From Gammaproteobacteria bacterium (GTDB lineage Bacteria; Pseudomonadota; Gammaproteobacteria; Thiohalospirales; Thiohalospiraceae): DNA of 46,063 bases. The stretch is taken from the NCBI GenBank assembly GCA_024277595.1, contig JAJRUV010000053.1, forward strand, positions 1-46,063. The letters run 5' to 3'. The notes under the pieces are model-generated. The model did not search any database. It saw only the letters and a list, made by a program, of their open reading frames with translations, and had not been told where the DNA came from. Below are positions 8,195-18,532 of this stretch, one piece after another (position 1 is the stretch's first letter; every line of letters begins with the position of its first letter). The translations under genes and the position numbers were made by a program.

Positions 8195-8841
8195 TGCACT
8201 CCTTCGAGCTCTGCAGCAATAGAGGTATAGATATCGTCAATATCACCCACGCCTTTAACTGTATGCAGCTTTCCCTGATCGCGATAGTAGGCGATCAATG
8301 GCATGGTCTGGGATTCATAGACCTTGAGCCGCTTGCTGATGGTCTCTTCATTATCATCCGCCCGCTGGACAAGTCGGCCTCCACACTTGTCGCAGCGACC
8401 TTCCGCTTTGGGTGGCGAAGTATCGATATTATACATCTGCCCGCAGGACTCACAGGTGCGCCGGCCAGTAAGCCGCTTCATCAGGATGTCGAAATCCACA
8501 TCGATATGCAGCGCCGCCTGCAGCGGCTTGCCAATCTCATTCAACATCACGTCCAGTGCTTCCGCCTGTACAATGTTGCGCGGAAAACCATCGAGAATAA
8601 AACCGTTAGCAGTATCCGCTTCATTCAGACGCTCCCGGATCAGCCCCACCACAACATCATCAGAGACCAGTTGACCGGCATCCATCGCAACCCTGGCGCG
8701 TTTGCCTAACGGTGTTTCCGCGGCAACAGCGGCACGCAGCAGATCACCGGTCGAGATCTGCGGTATACCGTATTGTTCCGCCAGCTTTTTCCCCTGCGTT
8801 CCCTTTCCGGAGCCCGGCGCTCCCAATAACACGATTCTCAT
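8191..8841 (-). CDS. adk: adenylate kinase with a Cys4 zinc-type LID
   Basis: The enzyme interconverts ATP+AMP and 2 ADP. It has 216 residues, with P-loop GAPGSGKGT (7-15), AMP-binding segments and 'DGFPRN' (84-89). The LID domain carries cysteines 130, 133, 150 and 153 in two CX2C pairs, the structural zinc site typical of Gram-positive enzymes; E. coli Adk has no such site. GGGGAAA before the ATG serves as ribosome site. It is cotranscribed with gor and divergent from ppa. Confidence 0.95.
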   Translation of the reverse strand: MRIVLLGAPGSGKGTQGKKLAEQYGIPQISTGDLLRAAVAAETPLGKRARVAMDAGQLVSDDVVVGLIRERLNEADTANGFILDGFPRNIVQAEALDVMLNEIGKPLQAALHIDVDFDILMKRLTGRRTCESCGQMYNIDTSPPKAEGRCDKCGGRLVQRADDNEETISKRLKVYESQTMPLIAYYRDQGKLHTVKGVGDIDDIYTSIAAELEGVQ

Positions 8842-8920
8842 TACAGTTTCCCCAACAGTTTGCTATGGTTCATGGGCGGAATGATGCATGACTCAACCGC
8901 GGCAAACAAGTATAATTCCG

Positions 8921-9056
8921 GTAACTATTCAGCTCACCCTTGAAATCCGCCGTTTCTGCGTTAAAAAATGATCATTTACCCGTGTAAACTTACATTTTTC
9001 GCCTTGAACTGACGAATTTCAGGAGCAATCTGAACAGTTACATACTCATTTTCAAC
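8921..9056 (+). mobile_element. family E miniature element (copy 2), right end lost
   Basis: It begins GTAACTATTCAGC (8921-8933) and follows the family E sequence up to TTTTCAAC at 9056. The last 16 bp with the right inverted repeat are missing. It fills most of the adk-ppa intergenic region and ends 24 bp before the ppa start, so it may affect ppa transcription. No target duplication can be tested because the right end is lost. Confidence 0.8.
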
Positions 9057-9080
9057 AATTCCAACCGAGGCACCGAGATA

Positions 9081-9614
9081 ATGAACCTGGAACAGATCCC
9101 CGCGGGTAAAGATGTCCCCAACGATATCAACGTAATTATTGAAATTCCGGCACAAAGCTCGCCGGTCAAATACGAGCTGGACAAGGATAGCGGCACCATG
9201 GTGGTGGATCGCTTCATGGCGACCGCCATGTTCTACCCCGCCAACTATGGCTTTGTTCCCCATACCCTGTCGGAAGATGGTGATCCCGTTGATGTACTGG
9301 TAGTAACACCGCACCCGCTGATCACCGGCGCCGTAATTCGCTGCCGTCCGATCGGCATGCTCAAGATGACCGATGAATCCGGAGTAGATGCAAAAATCAT
9401 TGCCGTCCCGGTGGATAAACTGTCCCCCATCTATGTAAACGTTAACTCCACCGATGATCTGCCTGAGCTGTTACTGTCCCAGATCTGCCATTTCTTCGAG
9501 CATTACAAGGATCTGGAAAAAGGCAAGTGGGTCAAGATTGAGGGCTGGGCTGATGCCGATGCAGCCAGAGCAGAGATTCTCTCTTCACAGAAAAGACATA
9601 GTAGTTCAGAATAG
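9081..9614 (+). CDS. ppa: inorganic pyrophosphatase (family I)
   Basis: This soluble enzyme hydrolyses pyrophosphate to phosphate and drives biosynthesis. It has 177 residues, like the E. coli enzyme. The signature DGDPVDVLV spans residues 66-74 with the metal-binding aspartates, and further conserved residues (E21, K30, Y56) are present. GAGG lies 10 nt before the ATG. A truncated family E element sits directly upstream. Confidence 0.96.
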   Translation: MNLEQIPAGKDVPNDINVIIEIPAQSSPVKYELDKDSGTMVVDRFMATAMFYPANYGFVPHTLSEDGDPVDVLVVTPHPLITGAVIRCRPIGMLKMTDESGVDAKIIAVPVDKLSPIYVNVNSTDDLPELLLSQICHFFEHYKDLEKGKWVKIEGWADADAARAEILSSQKRHSSSE

Positions 9615-9637
9615 TACGATATTCCATCAAATCACTG

Positions 9638-9683
9638 TTGACGCATGACGGGTATCATGTACACTATTTAGATCAAGTCTAAA
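9638..9683 (+). promoter_or_regulatory. peroxiredoxin promoter with a small palindrome
   Basis: TTGACG (9638-9643) and TACACT (9660-9665), spaced 16 bp, fit a sigma-70 promoter in the 90-bp gap after ppa. A perfect inverted repeat, TTTAGA (9667-9672) and TCTAAA (9678-9683) with a 5-bp centre, lies at the expected transcription start and could be a regulator site. I do not recognise the regulator. Confidence 0.5.
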
Positions 9684-9704
9684 ACACGAACCAAGGAGCA
9701 CTCC

Positions 9705-10310
9705 ATGAGCGTACTTGTAGGCCGTCCGGCCCCTGATTTTACCGCCCCTGCCGTACTCGGCAATGGCACGATTGTCGATGAGTTCAATTTCAACGAAGCC
9801 CGCGATGGCAAATATGCGGTCGTATTCTTCTGGCCACTGGATTTCACCTTTGTCTGCCCCTCCGAGCTGATTGCATTTGACCACCGCCTGAGTGAGTTCA
9901 AGGAACGCAACGTGGAGGTAATCGGTGTTTCCATCGACTCCCACTTCACTCACAACGCCTGGCGCAACACCGTCATCAAGGAGGGTGGCATCGGACCCGT
10001 CGGTTATCCGATGGTGGCGGATATGACCCACAATATCTGCAAGGCCTATGATGTAGAAACTCCTGATGGCGCCGTCGCATTCCGTGGTTCTTTCCTCATC
10101 GACCGCGATGGTGTTGTGCGGCATCAAGTCATCAACGATCTGCCACTGGGCCGGGATATCGATGAAATGCTGCGTGTCATCGATGCGTTGCAGTTCACCG
10201 AGGAACACGGTGAAGTCTGTCCGGCCGGTTGGCACAAGGGTGACAAGGGCATGAAAGACACACCGGAAGGTGTTGCCGATTATCTGGCGGAAAATGCCGG
10301 CAAACTATAA
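9705..10310 (+). CDS. typical 2-Cys peroxiredoxin (AhpC/TSA family)
   Basis: This thiol peroxidase reduces hydrogen peroxide and organic hydroperoxides in the cytoplasm. It has 201 residues. The peroxidatic cysteine is C51 in DFTFVCPSE and the resolving cysteine is C172 in EVCPAGW. The C-terminal GWHKGDKGM with DYLAE is the extension that makes bacterial enzymes of this group sensitive to over-oxidation. GGAG lies about 8 nt before the ATG. It follows ppa but has its own likely promoter. No AhpF gene is adjacent, so the reductant is unknown. Confidence 0.93.
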   Translation: MSVLVGRPAPDFTAPAVLGNGTIVDEFNFNEARDGKYAVVFFWPLDFTFVCPSELIAFDHRLSEFKERNVEVIGVSIDSHFTHNAWRNTVIKEGGIGPVGYPMVADMTHNICKAYDVETPDGAVAFRGSFLIDRDGVVRHQVINDLPLGRDIDEMLRVIDALQFTEEHGEVCPAGWHKGDKGMKDTPEGVADYLAENAGKL

Positions 10311-10325
10311 ACTTCGACCAGAAAC

Positions 10326-10349
10326 CTGGAGGCCCGGACGGGCCTCCAG
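10326..10349 (+). terminator. hairpin after the peroxiredoxin gene
   Basis: CTGGAGGCCC and GGGCCTCCAG form a perfect 10-bp stem with loop GGAC, 16 nt after the stop. There is no T-run after it, so it may end transcription weakly or only stabilise the mRNA. Confidence 0.6.
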
Positions 10350-10434
10350 TCTCCAGGCAGTAACTTTAACACCCGGATAAAAACCTGACGAAACCGCAAC
10401 ATTCTCCAGAACGCGGAATTCCGCTGGTACTCTG

Positions 10435-10552
10435 TTAAGGGAACCTCCAATAATTATCATTCCGACGAAAACAGGAATCAACAACCCGTTGATTTATCTG
10501 AATTTTGATAATCTCCAGAGTGAAAAAAATGTATTTTTCGAGGTTCCCTTAA
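10435..10552. mobile_element. 118-bp miniature element with GGGAACCTC ends
   Basis: Perfect 13-bp inverted ends TTAAGGGAACCTC (10435-10447) and GAGGTTCCCTTAA (10540-10552) enclose AT-rich non-coding DNA. The outer TTAA/TAA may be the target duplication, as in IS5-type elements that choose TNA sites. This is the only copy in the window. Confidence 0.6.
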
Positions 10553-10812
10553 AACGCAGCCATGCGCCCCCGCAAGCGCGCAATCTCCTCATAGTGCTGC
10601 TCACCCGGCAGGTGAACCGGGTAAAAGTGAAAAAATCAGGCACATCAACATGTTGGTATACCCTCAAAGCAGTCAACTGCGAAATCCGGGTTCACAACTG
10701 ACACGCAGGCTTGTTTTTCATTCAGAAGGGGGAGCAAAGAACGAGGTGCAGAAAGTCTCAACCGGTCTGGCACTCCACAGAATAAACCGTCTCAACACAG
10801 AAACAGCCCATA
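10553..10812. other. non-coding stretch between the miniature element and the groEL terminator
   Basis: No intact gene is seen. On the minus strand about 26 codons (10633 down to 10551) read HFYPVHLPGEQHYEEIARLR and end in a TAA that overlaps the element end. This may be the tail of a lost gene, but I do not recognise it. Confidence 0.25.
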
Positions 10813-10813
10813 A

Positions 10814-10844
10814 AAAAAGCCCCGCCAGCAAAGCGGGGCTTTTT
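10814..10844. terminator. bidirectional terminator downstream of groEL
   Basis: AAAAAGCCCCGC (10814-10825) and GCGGGGCTTTTT (10833-10844) form a 12-bp stem with a 7-nt loop and a T-run on both strands. It lies 30 nt beyond the groEL stop and is a strong intrinsic terminator for groESL. Confidence 0.9.
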
Positions 10845-10874
10845 CTGTAACAAACAGCGATTGGTGCTGCGGGC

Positions 10875-12563
<1,689 letters not shown>

Positions 12564-12576
12564 TTACGTAAAAAAC

Positions 12577-12867
12577 TTAACCTTCGATGATGCCAAGCAG
12601 ATCGTCTTCACGCATCATCATTAATTCTTCGTTATCTACCTTGACCTCGGTTCCGGCATATTTGCCAAACAACACTTTGTCACCCACCTTGACATCCAGA
12701 GCGCGAAACTCGCCATTCTCCAGCGCCTTGCCCCTGCCAACGGCAACCACTTCACCCTGCATGGGCTTCTCGGTAGCGGAGTCAGGCAGCACAATCCCGC
12801 CTGGAGTTGTGGTTTCCTCTTCCATTCGACGGACGACAACACGGTCATACAACGGACGAATTTTCAT
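12577..12867 (-). CDS. groES: co-chaperonin GroES (Hsp10)
   Basis: The 96-residue cap protein of the GroEL ring starts [14 protein letters not shown]. It has the mobile-loop region '[16 protein letters not shown]' (about 16-32) that contacts GroEL and the roof segment near residues 45-55. First gene of groESL, with AGGAGAGG before the ATG. Confidence 0.98.
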   Translation of the reverse strand: MKIRPLYDRVVVRRMEEETTTPGGIVLPDSATEKPMQGEVVAVGRGKALENGEFRALDVKVGDKVLFGKYAGTEVKVDNEELMMMREDDLLGIIEG

Positions 12868-12919
12868 ACAGTTCCTCTCCTAACAAACTTAAATAGACTG
12901 AATTTACGGTATATCTGGT

Positions 12920-12974
12920 TTAGCACTCTAGTACAGAGAGTGCTAAATGATAGCGATGAAAACCCGCTCGTCAA
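12920..12974 (-). promoter_or_regulatory. CIRCE operator and sigma-70 promoter of groESL
   Basis: TTAGCACTC (12920-12928), 9 bp, then GAGTGCTAA (12938-12946) is a perfect CIRCE element, the binding site of the heat-shock repressor HrcA. On the minus strand -35 TTGACG (12969-12974) and -10 TATCAT (12947-12952) are spaced 16 bp and lie directly before it, so CIRCE covers the transcription start. HrcA itself is not in the window. E. coli uses sigma-32 instead. Confidence 0.95.
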
Positions 12975-13004
12975 GTTTTTTTTAAAATTAAAGAGCCGTT
13001 CAGG

Positions 13005-13454
13005 TTAACGAAGGCGGGGATCATCGTCATCATCACGCCAGGACTCACCCTCAAAGGTACGCGGTCCACGCGTCTCTTGTCGGGGTACGCTATTGATGGT
13101 GACGCGATCGATAATTTTCAAGAGCCAGTATCGACGCAGGGGAGGAATCAGCAGCAAAAAACCGATGGCATCGGTAAAAAACCCCGGCGTCAGAAGCAAT
13201 CCGCCAGCCACCAGCAGCGCGGCACCCTCCAGTATTTCGATGGCCGGAACCTTGCCGCGCATCATGTTGGCGCGCATCCGGTTCATGGTGGAGAGTCCCT
13301 GCAAGCGCAGCAGAAATGCCCCCAGCACCGCAGTAAACACCACCAACGCCACAGCAGGCAGTGCCCCGATCACCGAACCGGCCTTGATCAGCAGATAGAT
13401 CTCCAGAAGGGGAATAGTAAGAAATAGCAGAAACAGTAGTGGAAACGGTATCAT
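13005..13454 (-). CDS. fxsA: FxsA-family inner membrane protein
   Basis: The protein has 149 residues with three or four hydrophobic segments (about 3-22, 26-48, 77-95, 97-110) and a charged C-terminal tail (GESWRDDDDDPRLR). This pattern and the N-terminal 'PLLEIYLLIKAG' are typical of FxsA, a cytoplasmic membrane protein whose overproduction in E. coli relieves phage T7 exclusion by the F plasmid; its normal role is unknown. It lies just upstream of groESL on the same strand, a common neighbourhood. Confidence 0.9.
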   Translation of the reverse strand: MIPFPLLFLLFLTIPLLEIYLLIKAGSVIGALPAVALVVFTAVLGAFLLRLQGLSTMNRMRANMMRGKVPAIEILEGAALLVAGGLLLTPGFFTDAIGFLLLIPPLRRYWLLKIIDRVTINSVPRQETRGPRTFEGESWRDDDDDPRLR

Positions 13455-13574
13455 GTATTTTTCATCGCAGAGGGAATCAATTCGTTATTCCGGTATCTGT
13501 CAGAGTATAACCTTTCCGGGTTCGGCAACAGCATGCCTGACACGTCTATTATGGTAACGAAATAAAAAAACTCA

Positions 13575-13889
13575 ATGGAAAAACACCCTCAACTGGTATT
13601 CTGCACCTGCCCGGACCGTAACTGCGCTGAAAATCTTGCAACCACGCTTGTCGATCAGCGCCTGGCGGCCTGCGTCAGCATTCTGCCCGGAATACACTCA
13701 ATCTACCACTGGCAGGGAAAACGGGAGTCCACAGAAGAAATCCTGCTGTTAATCAAGACTCACAGCCAGGCCTATCCGGCTCTGGAACGGTTCATTCAAC
13801 AACATCATCCCTATGAACTTCCGGAAATCATTGCTGTCCCTGTAGCCAATGGTCTCCCCGCCTACCTCGACTGGATCTCGGAACTATAA
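13575..13889 (+). CDS. cutA: divalent-ion tolerance protein CutA1
   Basis: This small trimeric PII-like protein has 104 residues. The family motifs are 'FCTCPDRNCAENLA' near the N-terminus, 'RLAACVSILPGIHSIYHWQGK' (about 28-49) and 'HPYELPEIIAVPV' near the C-terminus. It has been linked to copper tolerance and protein quality control, but its biochemical role is unsettled. It ends 5 nt before dsbD, as in many proteobacteria where cutA and dsbD are cotranscribed. Confidence 0.94.
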   Translation: MEKHPQLVFCTCPDRNCAENLATTLVDQRLAACVSILPGIHSIYHWQGKRESTEEILLLIKTHSQAYPALERFIQQHHPYELPEIIAVPVANGLPAYLDWISEL

Positions 13890-13894
13890 ATGAA

Positions 13895-16138
13895 ATGACA
13901 AGACTACTACTGCTACTGAGCCTGTTCGCACTGCCATTTACTCCTGCTGCCAGCGAAGAACCCCTGCCACCCGATGAGGCATTCCGTTTTAGCGCCGAAG
14001 CCATTGATGCCAATACCATCCGGGCGGAGTGGAAGCTGGCTCCGGGATACTATCTTGACCGCCACCGGGTCAGTTTTGAATCGGGTACCGAGGGAATTAC
14101 TCTGGGCGAGGCAGCCCTACCAAAGGGGAAAGAGAAAACAGATGAGTTTTTTGGTGATATAGAGTCCTACTATGAACGCCTCATTGTTGAAATCCCCATT
14201 GAGCGCAGCTCAACTGCCGCAAAGACGCTGACACTGATCGCACACTCTCAGGGCTGCTCTGAACCGCTGGGACTCTGCTATCCGCCCCATGAACAGCGGG
14301 TGGAGATTACCCTGCCCCCGCTGGCCGACCCGGCTCAACCAAGCCTTCCCTCCCTGATTCCGGCCACCACCGGTCCAGGCTGGGGAGAACAGCAGGAGGA
14401 ACTGCTGGAGCCGGATCAAGCCTTTGCCTTCGATGCCGAAATTCGGGATGCCAATACCATCGTCGCCCGCTGGCAGATTGCCGAAGGGTACTATCTGTAT
14501 GGCAGCAAGTTCAGCTTCGAAGTTGTCGACTCCAGCGGCATTACCGCTGGTGAAGCACAACTGCCTGCGGGCAAGAAAATAAATGATGAGTTTTTTGGCG
14601 AGATGGAGGTTTACTACCACAGTATCGAGGCCGTCATCCCGCTGAACCGCACCCAGTCCGAACCGGTCACCGTTACCTTTCAGGCCGGATTCCAGGGCTG
14701 CTCCGAGACGCTAGGGGTCTGTTACCCGCCGATGAGCAAAACAGTTCAGCTGGATCTCCCTGCAACCGCGGAAATCAGCACTGCCGCGACTCAGCCTTCC
14801 GTGGCAAAATCCGCCTCCAGCGAACCACCCCTCTCTGAGCAGGATAACCTGGCCAACTCCATTGCCACCGGCAGCACCCTTCTCATCATCATCACCTTTT
14901 TTGGCCTGGGTCTGCTGCTGGCATTTACCCCCTGTGTATTCCCGATGATCCCGATCCTGTCCGGCATCATCATCGGGCAGGGGGAGGCAATAACCACCCG
15001 GCGCGCCTTCGTAATCTCCCTGGTCTATGTGCTTGCCATGGCGCTGACTTATACCGTTGCCGGCGTCATCGCCGGATTGTTTGGAGAGAATCTGCAGGCA
15101 ACCTTCCAGAACCCCTGGATTCTGGTCACCTTCAGCTTTATTTTTGTACTGCTGGCACTCTCCATGTTCGGCTTCTACGAGCTGCAGATGCCTGCTTTCC
15201 TGCAAAGCAAGCTTACTGAAGTAAGCAACCGTCAGCAGAGTGGCACCCTCACTGGTGTCGCCGTGATGGGTTTTCTGTCTGCTCTGATTGTTGGTCCCTG
15301 TGTAGCGGCCCCATTGATGGGAGCACTTATCTATATCGGCCAAACCGGTGATGCCGTACTGGGTGGCCTGGCGCTGTTTGCCCTCAGCCTGGGAATGGGC
15401 GCACCGCTGCTTGCCATCGGCACCTCGGCCGGGAAACTCCTGCCCAAAGCCGGTCCGTGGATGAATGCCATCAAAGCGGTATTCGGGATCATGCTGCTGG
15501 CGGTAGCCATCTGGATGCTGGAACGCATCCTGCCAGCCGCAGCTGTCATGGTGCTGTGGGCGCTGCTGTTCATCGTCTCCGCCATCTACATGGGCGCACT
15601 GGAGAAAAGTCCGCCAGGGTGGAGCAGGCTGTGGAAAGGCACGGGAATCGCCTTGCTGATCTATGGGGCACTGCTGCTGACCGGTGCCGCAGCCGGAGGC
15701 AAGGATGTGATGCAGCCGCTGCGGGGAGTGTTCTCCTCTGGCGCAGGAGTCACCGGCAGTGAGGCACACCTGGCATTCAAGAACATCAAATCCGTACAGG
15801 ATCTGCAGCGCGAACTTGCTGCCGCCAGCCAGCGGGGACAGCCGGTGATGCTGGATTTCTATGCCGACTGGTGTGTCTCCTGCAAGGAGTTTGAGAAATA
15901 CACTTTCACTGATCCCGCCGTAACTGCCGCTCTATACGCGGCCAACACACTGCTGCTACAAGCCGATGTCACCGCCAATGACTCCCGGGACAAGGAACTG
16001 CTGAAAAAATATGGCCTCATCGGCCCGCCGGCCATTCTCTTTTTTGGTCCGGATACCCGGGAGCGCAAAAACTATCGAGTAATTGGATTCATGAATGCCG
16101 AAACGTTCAGCGACCACCTGGAAAACGCCTTGCAGTGA
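13895..16138 (+). CDS. dsbD: thiol:disulfide interchange protein DsbD with a duplicated N-terminal domain
   Basis: DsbD carries electrons from cytoplasmic thioredoxin across the inner membrane to periplasmic DsbC and cytochrome maturation proteins. This protein has 747 residues against about 565 in E. coli. The extra length is a second copy of the N-terminal alpha domain: after a signal peptide, domain 1 (about 22-140) has cysteines 121 and 128 before YPP, and domain 2 (about 168-288) has cysteines 269 and 276 before YPP, with the same spacing. Eight membrane helices follow (about 320-610), with catalytic C347 (TPCVFPM) and C469 (GPCVAAP), then a thioredoxin-like gamma domain with CVSC at 660-663. 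Both alpha domains keep their redox pair, so both may be active. The gene starts 5 nt after cutA. Confidence 0.95.
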   Translation: MTRLLLLLSLFALPFTPAASEEPLPPDEAFRFSAEAIDANTIRAEWKLAPGYYLDRHRVSFESGTEGITLGEAALPKGKEKTDEFFGDIESYYERLIVEIPIERSSTAAKTLTLIAHSQGCSEPLGLCYPPHEQRVEITLPPLADPAQPSLPSLIPATTGPGWGEQQEELLEPDQAFAFDAEIRDANTIVARWQIAEGYYLYGSKFSFEVVDSSGITAGEAQLPAGKKINDEFFGEMEVYYHSIEAVIPLNRTQSEPVTVTFQAGFQGCSETLGVCYPPMSKTVQLDLPATAEISTAATQPSVAKSASSEPPLSEQDNLANSIATGSTLLIIITFFGLGLLLAFTPCVFPMIPILSGIIIGQGEAITTRRAFVISLVYVLAMALTYTVAGVIAGLFGENLQATFQNPWILVTFSFIFVLLALSMFGFYELQMPAFLQSKLTEVSNRQQSGTLTGVAVMGFLSALIVGPCVAAPLMGALIYIGQTGDAVLGGLALFALSLGMGAPLLAIGTSAGKLLPKAGPWMNAIKAVFGIMLLAVAIWMLERILPAAAVMVLWALLFIVSAIYMGALEKSPPGWSRLWKGTGIALLIYGALLLTGAAAGGKDVMQPLRGVFSSGAGVTGSEAHLAFKNIKSVQDLQRELAAASQRGQPVMLDFYADWCVSCKEFEKYTFTDPAVTAALYAANTLLLQADVTANDSRDKELLKKYGLIGPPAILFFGPDTRERKNYRVIGFMNAETFSDHLENALQ

Positions 16139-16255
16139 CCAAATCGCGGGAATCTGCGGCGAACGTGCAGAAAAACCGGTGGTTTCTGGACATGGCTACC
16201 CAGTTCAGTCAAAATTGGCGTCAATAGATGCAACCACCCATAATGGGGAAATTTC

Positions 16256-16705
16256 ATGGCTGAGCTACTGCTGCTCAATGGCCCGAATCTGAATCTGCTG
16301 GGTACGCGTGAACCGGAGCACTACGGCTCTACCAGTCTGGCGGACGTTACCGCCCATCTCCAGCAGATAGCGGCAGATGCAGGACACAATTTAACTCATT
16401 TGCAAAGCAATGCGGAACATGAACTGGTAGAGCGCATTCATACCGCCTGGCGGGAGAAGGTAGAGTTTATCATCATTAACCCCGCAGCATTTACCCACAC
16501 CAGCGTCGCGCTACGGGACGCGCTGACCGCAGTTCAGATCCCCTTTGTCGAGGTACACCTGTCCAACATCCACGGGCGGGAGGAGTTTCGCCGTCACTCA
16601 TTCTTTTCTGACCTGGCGGCAGGAACAATCAGTGGACTTGGCGCGCAAGGTTATGAGCTGGCGCTGCAGGCAGCACTACACTATCTCATTAAAAACAAAG
16701 CATAA
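16256..16705 (+). CDS. aroQ: type II 3-dehydroquinate dehydratase
   Basis: The enzyme converts 3-dehydroquinate to 3-dehydroshikimate in the shikimate pathway. It has 149 residues and forms dodecamers in known members. Seen are '[18 protein letters not shown]' with the catalytic tyrosine (about residue 23), '[17 protein letters not shown]' (about 78-95) and '[18 protein letters not shown]' (about 101-118) with the catalytic histidine. It lies directly before accB, the usual gammaproteobacterial order aroQ-accB-accC. Confidence 0.96.
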   Translation: MAELLLLNGPNLNLLGTREPEHYGSTSLADVTAHLQQIAADAGHNLTHLQSNAEHELVERIHTAWREKVEFIIINPAAFTHTSVALRDALTAVQIPFVEVHLSNIHGREEFRRHSFFSDLAAGTISGLGAQGYELALQAALHYLIKNKA

Positions 16706-16718
16706 CAGGTCATAAAAC

Positions 16719-17171
16719 ATGGACATACGAAAGGTCAAGAAACTCATTGAGCTGCTGGAAGAGTCCGGTGTTGCCGAGATCGAGATCCATGAGGGTGAAG
16801 AGTCGATTCGCATCAGCCGGGTCAGCCAGTTCAGCGTTGCTGCTCCAGTCCCGACCGCACCAGTTGCTGCAACCAACCCTTATCCGGAACCATCAACCGA
16901 CAGCACTGCTGCACCCGCAGATGAATCGGAGATCAGTGGGCATATCGTAACATCCCCAATGGTAGGTTCTTTTTACAGTGCAGCAACACCCGGCGCCAAA
17001 CCCTTTGCCACCATCGGTCAGCAAGTCAATGCTGGAGACACCCTGTGCATCATCGAAGCGATGAAGATGATGAATCAGATTGAATCCGACAAGGCCGGTG
17101 TCATCAAGGCAATTCTGGTTGAAAATGGCCAACCGGTCGAATATAACCAGCCATTGTTCGTTATTGAATAA
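16719..17171 (+). CDS. accB: biotin carboxyl carrier protein of acetyl-CoA carboxylase
   Basis: This 150-residue subunit holds the biotin of acetyl-CoA carboxylase, the first step of fatty acid synthesis. The C-terminal biotinyl domain contains EAMKMMN with the biotin-accepting lysine (about residue 116), and the 'thumb' segment '[18 protein letters not shown]' precedes it. An alanine/proline-rich linker joins it to the N-terminal helix. accC follows after 20 nt. Confidence 0.97.
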   Translation: MDIRKVKKLIELLEESGVAEIEIHEGEESIRISRVSQFSVAAPVPTAPVAATNPYPEPSTDSTAAPADESEISGHIVTSPMVGSFYSAATPGAKPFATIGQQVNAGDTLCIIEAMKMMNQIESDKAGVIKAILVENGQPVEYNQPLFVIE

Positions 17172-17191
17172 ACAGGATTTACAACCCGCCT

Positions 17192-18532
17192 ATGTTTGAA
17201 AAGATTGTCATCGCCAACCGCGGCGAAATCGCTTTACGAATCCAGCGCACCTGCCGGGAAATGGGCATCAGGACGGTTGCCGTTCACTCCGAAGCGGATC
17301 GCAATCTCAAACATGTCCTGCTGGCGGATGAATCAGTCTGCATCGGCCCGGCTCCATCCGCACAAAGTTATCTGAACGTCCCGGCAGTTATCAGCGCCGC
17401 CGAAGTTACCGATGCCCAAGCCATTCATCCCGGTTACGGCTTTCTGTCGGAAAACGCTGATTTCGCCGAACAGGTCGAAACCAGCGGCTTTGTCTTCATC
17501 GTCCCGGATCCGGATGCCATCCGCACCATGGGTGACAAAGTGGCGGCTATCAGGGCAATGAAAAAGGCCGGGGTGCCTTGCGTTCCTGGCTCAGACGGCC
17601 CACTGGGTGATAACCCGGATGCCAATCTACGCACTGCTCACCGCACCGGATACCCGATTATTGTCAAGGCCGCTGGCGGGGGCGGGGGCCGCGGCATGCG
17701 CGTCGTGCATACCGAAGCCACCCTGCTCGATGCTATCTCCCTGACCCGCAGCGAGGCTCGTGCCGCATTTGGCAACGAGACTCTCTATATGGAGAAATAT
17801 CTGGAGGATCCGCGCCATATAGAGATTCAGGTTCTGTCCGACACCCGCGGGAATGCTATTTATCTGGGCGAACGGGATTGCTCCATGCAGCGCCGCCACC
17901 AGAAAGTTCTGGAAGAGGCTCCCGCTCCAGGTCTTACCATAGAGCAACGCCATTTTATCGGTGAACGTTGCGCCCAGGCTTGCCGCGACATGGGTTATCG
18001 TGGTGCCGGAACCTTCGAATTTCTCTATGAAAACAGCGAGTTCTACTTTATCGAAATGAACACCCGCCTGCAGGTGGAGCACCCGGTCACCGAAATGATC
18101 ACCGGTGTCGATGTGGTTCAGGAGCAGATCCGGATCGCCGCCGGGGAACCGCTCTCCTTCCGGCAGGAGGATATCGTACTGCGGGGCCACGCCCTGGAGT
18201 GCCGCATCAACGCCGAAGACCCGGAAAATTTCATGCCATCACCCGGCACCATCACCGCCTACCATGCGCCGGGAGGTCTCGGAGTACGCATCGACAGCCA
18301 TATATACAGTGGCTACACGGTCCCGCCCTACTATGACTCCATGATTGGCAAACTGATCACCTTCGGTCCCAATCGGGAATCTGCGTTGGCGCGCATGCGT
18401 ACCGCACTGGATGAAATGGTGGTGGAAGGCATTAAAACCAACATTCCCTTGCAGCAGCGGCTCTGTGAAGACCCGGCCTTCATCGCCGGTGGCACCAACA
18501 TCCACTACCTGGAGAAAAAGCTGGGACTCTGA
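17192..18532 (+). CDS. accC: biotin carboxylase subunit of acetyl-CoA carboxylase
   Basis: The ATP-grasp enzyme carboxylates the biotin on AccB with bicarbonate. The 446 residues match the family. Motifs: N-terminal '[14 protein letters not shown]', '[16 protein letters not shown]' (about 78), the glycine-rich ATP loop '[12 protein letters not shown]' (about 159-170), '[14 protein letters not shown]' (about 288-301). It is cotranscribed with accB, and its stop TGA shares one base with the prmA ATG. Confidence 0.98.
   Translation: MFEKIVIANRGEIALRIQRTCREMGIRTVAVHSEADRNLKHVLLADESVCIGPAPSAQSYLNVPAVISAAEVTDAQAIHPGYGFLSENADFAEQVETSGFVFIVPDPDAIRTMGDKVAAIRAMKKAGVPCVPGSDGPLGDNPDANLRTAHRTGYPIIVKAAGGGGGRGMRVVHTEATLLDAISLTRSEARAAFGNETLYMEKYLEDPRHIEIQVLSDTRGNAIYLGERDCSMQRRHQKVLEEAPAPGLTIEQRHFIGERCAQACRDMGYRGAGTFEFLYENSEFYFIEMNTRLQVEHPVTEMITGVDVVQEQIRIAAGEPLSFRQEDIVLRGHALECRINAEDPENFMPSPGTITAYHAPGGLGVRIDSHIYSGYTVPPYYDSMIGKLITFGPNRESALARMRTALDEMVVEGIKTNIPLQQRLCEDPAFIAGGTNIHYLEKKLGL

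Noticed and set aside
353-10680. GCAGTCAACTGC found at 353-364 and 10669-10680
   Set aside because: Only 12 bp and self-complementary; two hits in 46 kb may be chance and flanks do not align.
14711-15769. 352-codon minus-strand frame inside dsbD
   Set aside because: Shadow of a strongly conserved gene; translation is rich in Gln/Gly/Asp with no domain.
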